A DNA stretch of 64,000 bases from Cupriavidus pampae (GCF_914271485.1 NZ_CAJZAG010000005.1:124001-188000); one strand, 5' to 3'. Positions 10,546-19,278 are shown, counted from the stretch's first letter. A program made the numbers and translations. The notes: a model not told the origin generated them from the sequence alone.

Positions 10546-11478
10546 TCACGGGCGAAGCCTTATGAAGCGCTGCTCCAATACCTCTCTTCCCCACTGCGCG
10601 CCGGACCACTCCTCTTTAAGAACAAATCCCCTCGTCTCGTAGAGATGGCGCGCTGCATTTAATCCAGAGAACGTCCAGAGGTGAGTCTCCGCAAAGCCCC
10701 TCTCGTCGACAAATGCCATCGCCGCATCCAGCAGTTTCTTGCCTGCACCCCCGCCGCGGATATTGTCGTCAATGATGAACCAGCGGAGATGCGCTTTACC
10801 GTCGCCGAGGTCTTCGCCATCAATGGCGACGGACCCGACGATCTCGCCGTCTTGTCGTGCCGTCCAGATCGCGTTCTGCGGATTCTCGAGTCGATTGCAG
10901 AATTCAGCCAGGCCGCTTGCAACAACGGACTCGAAACGCTGACCAAATCCTGATTCGCGCGAGTAGTAATTGAGATGCATCTCAACGATACGGGCGATTA
11001 GACCCGGTCGATATCCACGAACGAGTTGAATGCCAGGAGCGCCGATCGCGTTTTCGGATCGTGCAAGCGCGCGCGTGTATAGGCGCATGCCCTGCAAGAC
11101 GGCACGCTCTTCTCCGGGCTTGAGCCGTTTGAGCGCGTCTATGACCTGCGATCGGGCAAACTCATGTATCGCTTTCACGCGATGCTTGCCGGAACGGGTC
11201 AGGGAAAGCCGCTTCACCCGACCATCGGTTTCTTCAGCCACATCGCCAGCGTCAACCAGCCTGCGCAGCATTCTGCTGACGCTCGACTTCTCAAGCTGAA
11301 GCAGCTCGCCGAGATCGCGCGCGGTGACGCCGCCTTTCTCGATCTCTATCAGCGCATGGACAGCGGACGGGGACAGGTCGGTACCAGCAAAGTCTCCCCC
11401 CATGAATCCAAGCTCACGCACCATCGCCCGCGAGACCGTGCGCAGTTCTTCCACCAATGTCGGATCAGGGTTCATCAT
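10546..11478 (-). CDS. MarR-GNAT fusion: bifunctional regulator/N-acetyltransferase
   Basis: 310 residues from ATG 11478, chosen because GGAG sits 5 bases upstream. A frame-compatible start 36 bases further upstream lacks a ribosome site and would run through the operator dyads. Residues about 5-145 are a MarR winged helix (VTARDLGELLQLEKSSVSRMLRRL recognition region, split here for length). Residues about 150-310 are a GNAT acetyltransferase with RWFIIDDNIRGGGAGKKLLD, the acetyl-CoA pyrophosphate loop, and a C-terminal LYETRGF strand. This MarR-GNAT order is a known fusion family. It is divergent from the toxin-antitoxin pair, with two operator-like dyads directly upstream. Confidence 0.88.
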   Translation of the reverse strand: MMNPDPTLVEELRTVSRAMVRELGFMGGDFAGTDLSPSAVHALIEIEKGGVTARDLGELLQLEKSSVSRMLRRLVDAGDVAEETDGRVKRLSLTRSGKHRVKAIHEFARSQVIDALKRLKPGEERAVLQGMRLYTRALARSENAIGAPGIQLVRGYRPGLIARIVEMHLNYYSRESGFGQRFESVVASGLAEFCNRLENPQNAIWTARQDGEIVGSVAIDGEDLGDGKAHLRWFIIDDNIRGGGAGKKLLDAAMAFVDERGFAETHLWTFSGLNAARHLYETRGFVLKEEWSGAQWGREVLEQRFIRLRP

Positions 11479-11495
11479 CGATGCTCCGTCGTATT

Positions 11496-11531
11496 GTTGC
11501 ATGTCACAACCCATGAGTTGTATCGTACAAC
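11496..11531. promoter_or_regulatory. Twin 15-bp operator-like dyads upstream of the MarR-GNAT gene
   Basis: GTTGTATCGTACAAC (11517-11531) is a 6-3-6 perfect inverted repeat. GTTGCATGTCACAAC (11496-11510) has the same GTTG...CAAC frame with imperfect inner bases. The centres are 21 bp apart, two helical turns, so dimers would sit on one face. Both lie between the chosen start codon (11478) and the divergent promoter, fitting MarR autoregulation. Confidence 0.6.
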
Positions 11532-11554
11532 AATTGCACGCAGATCATGAAACG

Positions 11555-11583
11555 TTGACGGAAGACTCTTAACGGACTATATT
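11555..11583 (+). promoter_or_regulatory. Sigma-70 promoter of the toxin-antitoxin operon
   Basis: TTGACG (11555-11560), a 17-bp spacer and TATATT (11578-11583) give a near-consensus promoter 33 bases before the antitoxin start. A TATTCAG direct repeat (11580 and 11600, 20 bp apart) straddles the start region and could be an autoregulatory site. Confidence 0.65.
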
Positions 11584-11615
11584 CAGTCTTATTGCGCCGT
11601 ATTCAGGAGCCCTTC

Positions 11616-11900
11616 ATGCGAATCGCCGGTCACGTCAAGCCGATCAGTTATCTCAAGAGCGAAGCTGCCCAGATCGTCAAGGATCTCGCGGAGTCCGGCG
11701 AGCCGCTGATCATCACTCAAAACGGCGAAGCCAGGCTTGTTGTCCAGGACGTACGGAGCTATGAGTCCGATCGGCAGACATTGGCATTGCTCAAGGTTCT
11801 CGCTCTCGGCCAGAAGCAGATCGAGCAGGGAAAGTTCTCCGACATCGATGATGTGTTTGCAGAACTGGACGAACTGGATCGGCAGGAGAAGCAGCGCTGA
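11616..11900 (+). CDS. Type II antitoxin, Phd/YefM family
   Basis: 94 residues from ATG 11616 with AGGAG 6 bases upstream. The N-terminus (KPISYLKSEAAQIVKDLAES, then PLIITQNGEARLVVQDV) is the Phd/YefM DNA-binding fold, in which a Ser/Thr-Asn-Gly-Glu-Ala strand pair follows the first helix. The acidic, Gln-rich C-terminal third should be the disordered segment that wraps and neutralises the toxin. The stop TGA overlaps the toxin ATG by one base, the translational coupling typical of these pairs. Confidence 0.9.
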   Translation: MRIAGHVKPISYLKSEAAQIVKDLAESGEPLIITQNGEARLVVQDVRSYESDRQTLALLKVLALGQKQIEQGKFSDIDDVFAELDELDRQEKQR

Positions 11901-12235
11901 TGGCGTCGAAGTTGCTAAGAGCGAAGCTTCTCGATAGTGGCAAAGCTGAACTGAAGCGAGTGCGCCGTTACGTCGTAGACGCGTTTGGCATGGCAGTCTG
12001 GGAGGAATCGTATGCTCAGATCCAGGCGTCTATCACTCGCATCCGAGAGTTTCCAGAAAGCGGCCACATCGTTGATGAGCTCAGTGGGATAACGGCGGAC
12101 CGCTTCCGCGAAGTCAATTGCGGAAGGAATCGGATTATTTATGAAGTCCGGGACGATACCGTCTACGTCCATCTCATCATTGACCAACGTCGTGATCTCA
12201 CAGCCCTTCTGCAGAACATCATCTTGCACGTGTGA
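11900..12235 (+). CDS. Type II toxin, RelE/ParE family
   Basis: 111 residues, start ATG overlapping the antitoxin stop. It shows the RelE/ParE pattern: an N-terminal basic helix (GKAELKRVRRYVVDAFG), IRIREFPESGHIVDEL-like middle (here ITRIREFPESG), FREVNCGRNRIIYEV strands and a C-terminal VYVHLIIDQRRDL strand. ParE members poison gyrase and RelE members cleave mRNA on ribosomes. The sequence alone does not decide, but the spacing and the basic RIxEFPxxG region look more ParE-like. It is expected to be inactive while bound by the upstream antitoxin. Confidence 0.9.
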   Translation: MASKLLRAKLLDSGKAELKRVRRYVVDAFGMAVWEESYAQIQASITRIREFPESGHIVDELSGITADRFREVNCGRNRIIYEVRDDTVYVHLIIDQRRDLTALLQNIILHV

Positions 12236-12398
12236 AATTGACGATCCTTCTTCTCTCGACCCTTTCATTGCGGCAATCTAGTAATTAAGATTATTGATAC
12301 GCCGTCGCCAGCTGCCAACACCCCACTTCACGGCGCCTCTGGATCGTCCGACAATCTGCTAGTCTCGTTTCCGCGATATCCACTCGAGGTGCGATTCA

Positions 12399-12947
12399 AT
12401 GCAAAAGCTGTCTATCAAGAGCGGCGACGATTGGGTCGAGTATTCCCATTCCCCTGTTTTCTCGCGTGAAGAGCTCCCAAGCGGCTCTGCACGGCTTGTC
12501 GCCGGTGTCCCAGGAGGAAACAGCGTCGTTCTATTTCAGATGCTGGAGCACATGGCTCCGCCTTTCTACCTGCTCTATCTTTTGCACACGCCCAGAGGTG
12601 AAGGTGTCAGCGGGAGATACCAGAGCCCAGCGCTGTCTGAACTGGAGCTAAAGGATTTTTTGGGAAGGTTCTCCCAGTTTCTTGGTATGGACGCTCGACA
12701 TGACGTCTGGGTCCACTCACCAGGCTCGAATGCCACAGTGGTTTGGGATCGGCACAATCTCATCTATGCATATGGGCCCACCGCTCGCTTTGAATCCGCG
12801 TTGCGGCAGATTGGATTCACCGCTGGCTCAGCGAAAGTTGATTTCGTGCATGCACATCATTACCGTGCCGAGTATGACGCCGACTCCAAAGCCGTCTTAA
12901 TCTACTTCGACTGGTCCTACTCGCAGCTTCGTCCCGAGGACGAATAG
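12399..12947 (+). CDS. Hypothetical protein
   Basis: 182 residues, not recognised. ATG 12399 has GAGGTG 8 bases upstream. The protein is soluble (no signal peptide or membrane helix), acidic at its C-terminus and rich in aromatics (FYLLYLLHTPRGEG, HDVWVHSP, NLIYAYGP, VDFVHAHHY). The alternation of short strands and helices suggests a compact alpha/beta fold. It sits between the toxin-antitoxin pair and an orphan binding protein, in a stretch with less biased codon use than its surroundings, which may indicate transfer. Such lone aromatic-rich proteins near toxins are sometimes immunity proteins, but nothing here shows that. Confidence 0.7.
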   Translation: MQKLSIKSGDDWVEYSHSPVFSREELPSGSARLVAGVPGGNSVVLFQMLEHMAPPFYLLYLLHTPRGEGVSGRYQSPALSELELKDFLGRFSQFLGMDARHDVWVHSPGSNATVVWDRHNLIYAYGPTARFESALRQIGFTAGSAKVDFVHAHHYRAEYDADSKAVLIYFDWSYSQLRPEDE

Positions 12948-13036
12948 TACGCATACTGAGCTTTGGGATACGCCTCAGCCCTCCGGCACGACCGCCGTAC
13001 ATCGCTCGCCGTTCAGTCTTCCAGATCAATGACCAC

Positions 13037-14794
13037 ATGATGCACAAGCTCATAGCGCTTGCCACGTTTGCTTCCATCGGTATGTCGCAGTTGGCAGTAG
13101 CGGCGCACGGTTATGCGCAATTTGGCGATCTCAAGTACCCGCCCAATTTCACGCACTTCGATTACGTTTCACTCGATGCCAAGAAAGGCGGCAGCATAAG
13201 GCTTTCGAACCCAACGCGTAGTACAACATTCGATACGTTCAATCCCTACTCGAGCGGTACCGCAGCGCCCGGGGTTTCTTCGCTTATGTTCGAGACGCTG
13301 CTCGAACCGAGCGCCGATGAACCGGCCAGCGCGTATGGGTTGCTCGCGGAAGATGTCACCGTAGCCGCGGATCAACGGTCGGTGACCTTTCGGATTCGTC
13401 CTGAAGCGCGGTTCTCCAATGGAGATCGTGTGCAAGCTGCAGACGTCAAGTACTCCTTCGAGAAGCTGACAGGCAAAGGCGCGGATTCATCGACGCGAGA
13501 GTTCTTTAAGGACTTAAATGCGGCCGAAGTGGTCGACTCGCGCACCATACGATTTCAGTTCCGCATCCCAAGTACAGAGCTTCCTCTGATCGCCGGCACC
13601 ATCCCGGTTTTCTCGAAGAAGTGGCGCGCGGGTGAGGCGTCCAGGGGTGGCAACCTAGCGCCACCGATTACCACAGGCCCGTATCGCATCGCCGCGCATG
13701 ATCATGGAGATCATGTCGTCTACGTGCGCGATCCCGATTACTGGGGCCGCAATCTTCCGGTCCGGGTCGGCACCTTCAACTTCGATCGCATCGAGTATCG
13801 CCTCTTCTCAAGCGAACAAGACAGGCTACTGGCAATACACAGTGGCGAGATAGATCTGACTGTTGAGTACCAAAGCGACATCTGGCGATCTGGCTATACG
13901 GGTAAAGCTCTTCAGAGCGGCAGGCTTATCAAGCAGGAGTTTCCGGTTCAAAGCATCGCTCGCACGCAAGGCTTCGTCTTCAACTCCCGAAAAACCTTGT
14001 TCAAGGATCTTCGCGTACGTAAGGCTATTACACTGGCGTTCGATTTCGACGCACTCAATCGCGAGAATTTCAACGGTATCTATCGGCGTACGACCAGTTG
14101 GTTCCCAAATAGCGAACTGGCGGCGAATCCCAATGCCAGAAGGAACTCGACGACAACGCCTCGCCTTTTTGATGGCAACCATGCCAAGGCCCTGGCTGAA
14201 GCACGAAAGCTGCTGGCACAGGCGGGCTGGCGCATCCGCGACGGTGTGCTACGAAACGATCAGGGAGAGCCATTTTCGTTCGAGTTCGTTGATGCAGGGG
14301 CTGCAACAAACACCTCTATCAAGAAATTCTCCGAAGACCTCGCGAAACTAGGCATCGAAGTTCGCCGGCGCGACATCAGCCCCGAAGCCCATCGCCAGCG
14401 CTTGTGGGAGTTCGACTTCGACATGTGCGTCATGGTCTTCGCCAACTCGGAGGCGCCAGGTACCGAGTTGCGGGGAATGTTCGGTTCCATCGCCGCAGGC
14501 ACACCTGGATCCAGCAATTATTCCGGCCTCGCATCCAGCGAAGTGGACGAGCTAATCGATTCACTTGTGCAGGCCAAAACGCGCACGTCGCAGATAGAAC
14601 TGGCACGTGCGTTGGACAGAAAGGTCATGGATCAATGGCTCATCGTGCCTTTTGGCTACAAGTCGCAGCACTGGGTGGCCTTCGACCAGAAGCTCGGACA
14701 TCCTAGTTCCATTCCCCCGAACTCATCCCCACAAGGTTGGGTAATCGAACATTGGTGGAATCGAGGCACAGGGGTTACCGGGGCGTCTCTTTAG
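13037..14794 (+). CDS. Orphan periplasmic binding protein of ABC family 5, YejA-like
   Basis: 585 residues with a Sec signal peptide (Met1 or Met2; cleavage near AVAAHG). The start HGYAQFGDLKYPPNFTHFDY and DAKKGGSIRL is characteristic of the YejA branch of SBP_bac_5 receptors, which serve oligopeptide or microcin C importers. The family core follows, including the GPYRI and RVRKAI motifs. No permease or ATPase gene adjoins it, so it must share a transporter encoded elsewhere or work as a stand-alone binder. No strong ribosome site was seen before either possible ATG. Confidence 0.88.
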   Translation: MMHKLIALATFASIGMSQLAVAAHGYAQFGDLKYPPNFTHFDYVSLDAKKGGSIRLSNPTRSTTFDTFNPYSSGTAAPGVSSLMFETLLEPSADEPASAYGLLAEDVTVAADQRSVTFRIRPEARFSNGDRVQAADVKYSFEKLTGKGADSSTREFFKDLNAAEVVDSRTIRFQFRIPSTELPLIAGTIPVFSKKWRAGEASRGGNLAPPITTGPYRIAAHDHGDHVVYVRDPDYWGRNLPVRVGTFNFDRIEYRLFSSEQDRLLAIHSGEIDLTVEYQSDIWRSGYTGKALQSGRLIKQEFPVQSIARTQGFVFNSRKTLFKDLRVRKAITLAFDFDALNRENFNGIYRRTTSWFPNSELAANPNARRNSTTTPRLFDGNHAKALAEARKLLAQAGWRIRDGVLRNDQGEPFSFEFVDAGAATNTSIKKFSEDLAKLGIEVRRRDISPEAHRQRLWEFDFDMCVMVFANSEAPGTELRGMFGSIAAGTPGSSNYSGLASSEVDELIDSLVQAKTRTSQIELARALDRKVMDQWLIVPFGYKSQHWVAFDQKLGHPSSIPPNSSPQGWVIEHWWNRGTGVTGASL

Positions 14795-14801
14795 ACCGAA
14801 G

Positions 14802-14837
14802 AAAAAAGCGGCCCGCCACTGGAGATGGTTCGGGCCG
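14802..14837 (-). terminator. Rho-independent terminator of the AraC-type gene
   Basis: On the minus strand CGGCCCG and CGGGCCG close a stem, with partial CCA/TGG pairing inside, followed by CTTTTTTCTTC. It lies 110 bases past the AraC-type stop. Read in the other direction it could also slow transcription leaving the binding-protein gene. Confidence 0.75.
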
Positions 14838-14946
14838 TCAAGGAGCGCTACTGCTCGGAGACGAGCGTACCCGCCACCGCGCTATACCCATGTCGGGCGA
14901 TGTCTGATTTTTGCAGTGCACAATTTCGGGGCACCGAGCTTCCTGC

Positions 14947-15897
14947 TCAATGCGATGACACATACATCGCATCTTCGAACGCCTCCGGAACGGCGAAGCC
15001 TTCGCGCATGCGCTTCGCCTCTGCTGCGGGTGTCAAACCAAATAGCCGCTTGAACTCCCTGCTGAACTGCGACGGGCTTGTATAGCCCACCGCGACACTT
15101 GCCGCCTCCGCGGTCAGTTCCTGTCGCACCATCAGCAGCCGCGCCTGATGCAGTCGCGTTGACTTGACGTACTGCATCGGCGATACCTGCGTGATCGACT
15201 TGAAATGGCTGTGGAAGCTCGGGATGCTCATCCCGGCCTCTTCCGCCAGTTGCGAGACATCGAGCGTCTGCGCGTAGTCGGCGTGAATGCGCCGCAGCGA
15301 TTTGCCGACTCTGCCGAACTGTCCGCGCATCGCGAGTGCCTGTCGCATCGCGCCGCCCTGCTCTCCCGTCAGCACGCGGAAGTACAGCTCTCGCAGCAAG
15401 CCGGGGCCCAGCACCGCTGCCTCGAGTGGGTGATGCAATGCCTCGAGAAAGCGCAGCACCGACGCCTGCATGGTTTCATCCATCGGCGTGGACATCATGC
15501 TCCGTGGAGCCTGCTCGCGTGTGTTGGGCGCTTCGCGGTCGATCTGCGCGGCCAGCTCGGCGGCCATGGCGAAGTCGAGGTGCAAGTACAGCGCGAGCAG
15601 CGGGCGTTGTGGCGTGGCATCCGTTTCCATGCTGAACGGCACCGGTACCGATACGGCGAGATAGTGATTCTGGTCGTACAGGTAGAGCTCGCCGCCGAAA
15701 TAGCCACGCTTGCGGCCTTGGCAGACGATCACGATACCGGGGTCGTATAGCACCGGCGTACGCGCCAGCGCGCGGTTGGAACGCAAGATACGGACACTCG
15801 GCAGCGCCGTCAGGTTATAGCCCTCATCAGGTGCCAGCCCACGCAGCAGCGCCACCACGCGCTGGCGTATGTGCGGAGATCGATCCGGCAAGGTCAT
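14947..15897 (-). CDS. AraC-family regulator with AraC_N cupin-like domain
   Basis: 316 residues from ATG 15897; a TTG four codons upstream is less likely. Residues about 25-180 are the AraC_N effector domain (VLYDPGIVIVCQGRKRGYFG, YLYDQNHYLAVSVPVPF). Residues about 205-310 hold the double HTH: DVSQLAEEAGMSIPSFHSHF as the first and VAVGYTSPSQFSREFKRLFG as the second. It is divergent from an SDR gene, with an 82-base gap between the outermost starts, so it very likely regulates that dehydrogenase in response to a small hydrophobic or aldehyde-like ligand. This AraC_N/SDR pairing is common in Burkholderiales. Confidence 0.93.
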   Translation of the reverse strand: MTLPDRSPHIRQRVVALLRGLAPDEGYNLTALPSVRILRSNRALARTPVLYDPGIVIVCQGRKRGYFGGELYLYDQNHYLAVSVPVPFSMETDATPQRPLLALYLHLDFAMAAELAAQIDREAPNTREQAPRSMMSTPMDETMQASVLRFLEALHHPLEAAVLGPGLLRELYFRVLTGEQGGAMRQALAMRGQFGRVGKSLRRIHADYAQTLDVSQLAEEAGMSIPSFHSHFKSITQVSPMQYVKSTRLHQARLLMVRQELTAEAASVAVGYTSPSQFSREFKRLFGLTPAAEAKRMREGFAVPEAFEDAMYVSSH

Positions 15898-15924
15898 AGT
15901 TTTATGCAAGAGATATAGCGGAAT

Positions 15925-15953
15925 TTGGCTTAAACCATCTCGCGCACTAGACT
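15925..15953 (+). promoter_or_regulatory. Possible promoter of the SDR gene
   Basis: TTGGCT (15925-15930), a 17-bp spacer and TAGACT (15948-15953) lie 39 bases before the SDR start. The weak -35 is what one expects of an activator-dependent promoter next to an AraC-type gene. Confidence 0.35.
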
Positions 15954-15991
15954 AGCATGCACTCTTCAATCGATACAGAGGAGAAGCTTCG

Positions 15992-16825
15992 ATGGCAACC
16001 ACCAGGATTCTGCTGATCACCGGCGTCAGCAGCGGCTTTGGCCGCTCACTCGCGGAAGCAGCGTTGGCGGACGGGCATACCGTGGTCGGGACGGTGCGGA
16101 GTTCACAGGCGATACAGGACTTCGAGGCGCTCTCACCCAACCACGCCTTTGCGCGCGTGCTCGACGTGACCGACTTCGACGCCATCGATGGCGTGGTGGC
16201 GGAAATCGAAAAGTCCGTGGGGCCGATCGACGTGCTGGTCAACAACGCCGGCTACGGGCACGAAGGCGTCATGGAAGAATCGCCGCTATCGGAACTGCGC
16301 CGGCAGTTCGATGTGAATGTGTTTGGCGCGGTGGCCATGATGCGCGCAGTGCTGCCGTTCATGCGTCAGCGCCGACGCGGCCATATCCTGAATATCACCT
16401 CGATGGGCGGCCACGTCACGATGCCCGGCATTACCTACTACTGCGGCAGCAAATTCGCGCTGGAAGGCATCTCGGGAGCGTTGGGCAAGGAAGTGAAAGA
16501 CCTCGGCATCGCGGTGACGGCCGTGGCCCCAGGCTCGTTCCGCACGGACTGGGCAGGACGCTCGATGACGCGCACGCCCCGCTCGATCGCGGACTACGAT
16601 GCGGTCTTCGATCCGGTGCGCAAGGCACGCGAGGAACGCAGTGGCAAACAGCTCGGCGATCCGCAGAAAGCCGCGCGGGCCATGCTGGCGGTCATCGCTT
16701 CCGATCATCCGCCCGCGCATCTGTTACTCGGCAGCGATGCATTAAAGCTGGTGCGCAGGAACTGGTCGTCTCTGAACGATGAGATCGATGCGTGGGAAAC
16801 CACCACGCTTTCGACCGACGGCTGA
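15992..16825 (+). CDS. Short-chain dehydrogenase/reductase
   Basis: 277 residues, ATG 15992 behind a strong GAGGAGAAG site. Classical SDR features: TGVSSGFG coenzyme loop near residue 10, the NNAGYG strand end near 89, catalytic Ser in NITSMGG near 138 and YYCGSK (Tyr-x3-Lys) near 150. The sequence continues with a PGSFRTD loop. A basic TVRSS after the second strand suggests NADP(H). The substrate is unknown. It is the obvious target of the divergent AraC-type regulator. Confidence 0.93.
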   Translation: MATTRILLITGVSSGFGRSLAEAALADGHTVVGTVRSSQAIQDFEALSPNHAFARVLDVTDFDAIDGVVAEIEKSVGPIDVLVNNAGYGHEGVMEESPLSELRRQFDVNVFGAVAMMRAVLPFMRQRRRGHILNITSMGGHVTMPGITYYCGSKFALEGISGALGKEVKDLGIAVTAVAPGSFRTDWAGRSMTRTPRSIADYDAVFDPVRKAREERSGKQLGDPQKAARAMLAVIASDHPPAHLLLGSDALKLVRRNWSSLNDEIDAWETTTLSTDG

Positions 16826-16839
16826 CCTCCACAAATGGA

Positions 16840-16868
16840 AAAAGCCGCGACCTCACGGTCGCGGCTTC
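16840..16868 (-). terminator. Terminator between the SDR and DUF839 genes
   Basis: AAGCCGCGACC and GGTCGCGGCTT form an 11-bp perfect stem with a 4-nt TCAC loop. On the minus strand it is followed by TTTTT, terminating the DUF839 gene that ends at 16892. It probably also serves the converging SDR gene. Confidence 0.8.
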
Positions 16869-16891
16869 AGTTCTGCTGGGCCTATGTGAAA

Positions 16892-18892
16892 TCAGGCCTT
16901 GGTCGTCTTCACGCTGGTAGCGTCGGCCGTCAGGTAACCCACGGCTGCGCTGAAGCGATCCTTGTAGTTCGCGCGGATCAGCGGATCCAGCGCACCCTGC
17001 ACCTTGGCGTGCAGGCCGCTCCAGTCACCGGCGTGCTGGAAGTTGTTCATGATGTACGTCCAGCCGTTGAGCTCGTCCACGGCGTGCAGGCCGGTGGATT
17101 CGGCACCAGCCGGGGCGGACAGCAGGCGCGTCAGCTTCTTCGTGTCGATGTTGTACGCCCACAGGAAGTTGTTGACGTGCTGGCCGCTGTCTTCGCCGAT
17201 GAACAGCGTGCGCAGCTTTTCCGAGAACTTGAGGTTGTCGGGGTTGGCGATCATGTCCGGATCAGCCGTGTTGCCCAGCGCATCGGCGGCGATGTCCTTG
17301 CCGACGATCAGCGCGCTGGTTTGCATCGGCACCCATTCGCTGGCGATGGCCGCACCGGTGGTGTCCGTCTGGCCACCGGCGAGCTTGTGCTGCATCACAC
17401 CACCGGCATTCAGCGCGGCCGGCACGCTGATGTTGCTCTGCAGGTTCCAGCCCTTGGCGTTGTTGAGCACCATCGAATCAACGATGTTCTGCAGCGCGGA
17501 GTAGGCAATCTTGTCCTTGATGTTGACCGTGGTGCCTTCCATCTTGGTGAAGCCCATGCTGCCGCCGGCCAGGTAGGCGTAGCGGTGCGTTTCCAGGAAC
17601 GCGGCCACGCGCTCCTTGCCCGGCACGACCTTGACCCACTGCGCCACACCACTTGCGAAAATCTTGGTGTAGGTGTTGTCGACCGGATCGACCCACTTCA
17701 CGTCCATGATGTCCGTCGGACGGTGCGACTTGGCCATCGCCTCCACTTCCGCGCTGGTGGCGTGACCAAGCTTGATCCACTTCAGGGCGGCCGGGGTTGC
17801 GCCCGGAACGATCGAGAAGCCAGTACCAACCTGAGCCACGTACAGCGTACCGGCCGACAGATCCTTCTCCTTGTCGGCGATAAACATGAACATGCCACTG
17901 TTGGTGGCGTCATCGCCCATCAGCACGGTGCGGTTGTCCGGCATCACCTGCACGAGTTCGTGCGAGATACGGCCCAGGCAGTAGTGCTTCTTGATCGAGC
18001 CGGTACCGTCGGCGTTGACGGTGACTTCCGGCAGGTGGCCGTACAGGTACGGGTTCAGCGGGATCGATGCATTGCCGTACAGGTTCTTGGCGAACGCGGC
18101 GTATTGCGTCAGGTTGGCAGCGACGGTGGTGAACGCGTCCGGCTCGTACTCTTCCGACGACAGGTGCGTGTTCCACGGCGACAGGCTCGCGCCGCACGTG
18201 ATCCACAGGCCGTTGGCGCTCGACGTATCGACGTTGTGGTACTTCACCAGCTTCAGCTTGCCGGTCTTCGGATCCTGATCGAGCGTGAGCACGGCGATCG
18301 GCGACGGCAGGCAGCCGTAGGTGCTGACCAGAGCCTGGTCACGCGTGGTGTATTCGAACTGCACCACCGCGAACACGGCGTTGCCGGCCACGCCGGCCAC
18401 CTTGGCACCTTCGACCTTCAGCAGCGACGTGCCGTCCGGCGAGTCCGAGTAGAACTGGCGTTCCTTGCCAGCCACCGAAGCGTCGATGATCGGCTGATTG
18501 TTGATGTCGAAGTAGCCGCCAGCCAGTACGGTGCCGCCAGCGCCGTTCGGCACCTGATCGCCGGTCATGAAGAACGGTTGATAGGCCAGCTTGAAGCTCT
18601 GCGTCGAGGCGTCGCTGTACGTGACCGTCAGGGTCGAGTTGACCGTGGTCGTGGCCATCGCGGCCGGTTCGGACAGCGTCGGCGCCGACATCGGCGTGAA
18701 CTCGGCCTTCTGGAACGTCACCGTCGGGGTCGCCGGGTTCTGCGGAGTGCCCGGAGCCGTGGCGGGAGCATCGTCACCATCACCGCCGCAACCGGCGAGC
18801 AGCGAGGTGGAAACCAACCCGAGCGGCAGCATCGGTGCGCCGGCGAGGAACTTGAGTGCCTTGCGGCGGGAAGCGTCTGGCTTTTCGAACAT
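16892..18892 (-). CDS. PhoX/DUF839-family Tat lipoprotein
   Basis: 666 residues. The N-terminus has a twin-arginine signal (SRRKALKFL, residues 8-16) and a lipobox LLAGC (Cys35), so it should be exported folded and lipidated. The body belongs to the DUF839 (PhoX-like) beta-propeller group, with recognisable LGRISHELVQVMPDNRTVLMG and LRTLFIGEDSGQHVNN blocks. PhoX phosphatases use calcium and iron; the ligand set of this divergent member was not verified. A paralogue lies 386 bases upstream on the same strand, but a terminator between them argues for separate transcripts. A CTTGTCAC half-site about 110 bases upstream resembles one arm of a Pho box, which is weak evidence of phosphate control. 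Confidence 0.82.
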   Translation of the reverse strand: MFEKPDASRRKALKFLAGAPMLPLGLVSTSLLAGCGGDGDDAPATAPGTPQNPATPTVTFQKAEFTPMSAPTLSEPAAMATTTVNSTLTVTYSDASTQSFKLAYQPFFMTGDQVPNGAGGTVLAGGYFDINNQPIIDASVAGKERQFYSDSPDGTSLLKVEGAKVAGVAGNAVFAVVQFEYTTRDQALVSTYGCLPSPIAVLTLDQDPKTGKLKLVKYHNVDTSSANGLWITCGASLSPWNTHLSSEEYEPDAFTTVAANLTQYAAFAKNLYGNASIPLNPYLYGHLPEVTVNADGTGSIKKHYCLGRISHELVQVMPDNRTVLMGDDATNSGMFMFIADKEKDLSAGTLYVAQVGTGFSIVPGATPAALKWIKLGHATSAEVEAMAKSHRPTDIMDVKWVDPVDNTYTKIFASGVAQWVKVVPGKERVAAFLETHRYAYLAGGSMGFTKMEGTTVNIKDKIAYSALQNIVDSMVLNNAKGWNLQSNISVPAALNAGGVMQHKLAGGQTDTTGAAIASEWVPMQTSALIVGKDIAADALGNTADPDMIANPDNLKFSEKLRTLFIGEDSGQHVNNFLWAYNIDTKKLTRLLSAPAGAESTGLHAVDELNGWTYIMNNFQHAGDWSGLHAKVQGALDPLIRANYKDRFSAAVGYLTADATSVKTTKA

Positions 18893-19278
18893 GCTTTCTT
18901 TTCTCGTATGTTGTACGCGGTTACGGCTCGCCGCGTTGTGGGGTAGTCAGGACGACCAACAATCCATCAGGCCGACGCGGATGCTAAGAATCTTTTGTGA
19001 CAAGACGTTGAACCTGAGTGGATTTCAAGACATCCGAACAAGCGTGACCCAGATGCGCAACACTACGAGACAACGAAAAAAACCGCGACGCAGGGTCGCG
19101 GTGATGAAGGTTGCCGACGCGGACGACACCCACATGTCGTCCGCTTCCCCTTGCCTGGGGCGGTCAGCGGGATGGCAGAGGTTATCGCCACGACGAAATA
19201 TTACGGAGTATTAATGACGCTCCCGTGACATCGTGTCGCTCCAACCCATCAGGTAAAAAAAGATGAGATGGCCGTTCC
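18893..19278. other. Intergenic region between the two PhoX-family genes
   Basis: 386 bases. It holds the promoter region of the DUF839 gene and the terminator at 19076-19102 of the upstream phoX gene. No open frame here has a ribosome site or family resemblance. Confidence 0.6.
19076..19102 (-). terminator. Rho-independent terminator of phoX
   Basis: On the minus strand an 8-bp stem (ACCGCGAC with GTCGCGGT, 5-nt loop) is followed by a run of seven T. It lies about 180 bases after the phoX stop. Confidence 0.75.

Noticed and set aside
16835..18946. 703-codon open frame opposite the DUF839 gene
   Set aside because: Shadow; the initial codons lie in a terminator hairpin and the translation lacks recognisable domains.
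19020..19040. Full Pho box upstream of the DUF839 gene
   Set aside because: Only one CTTGTCAC arm is present; the second repeat at 11-bp spacing is missing.
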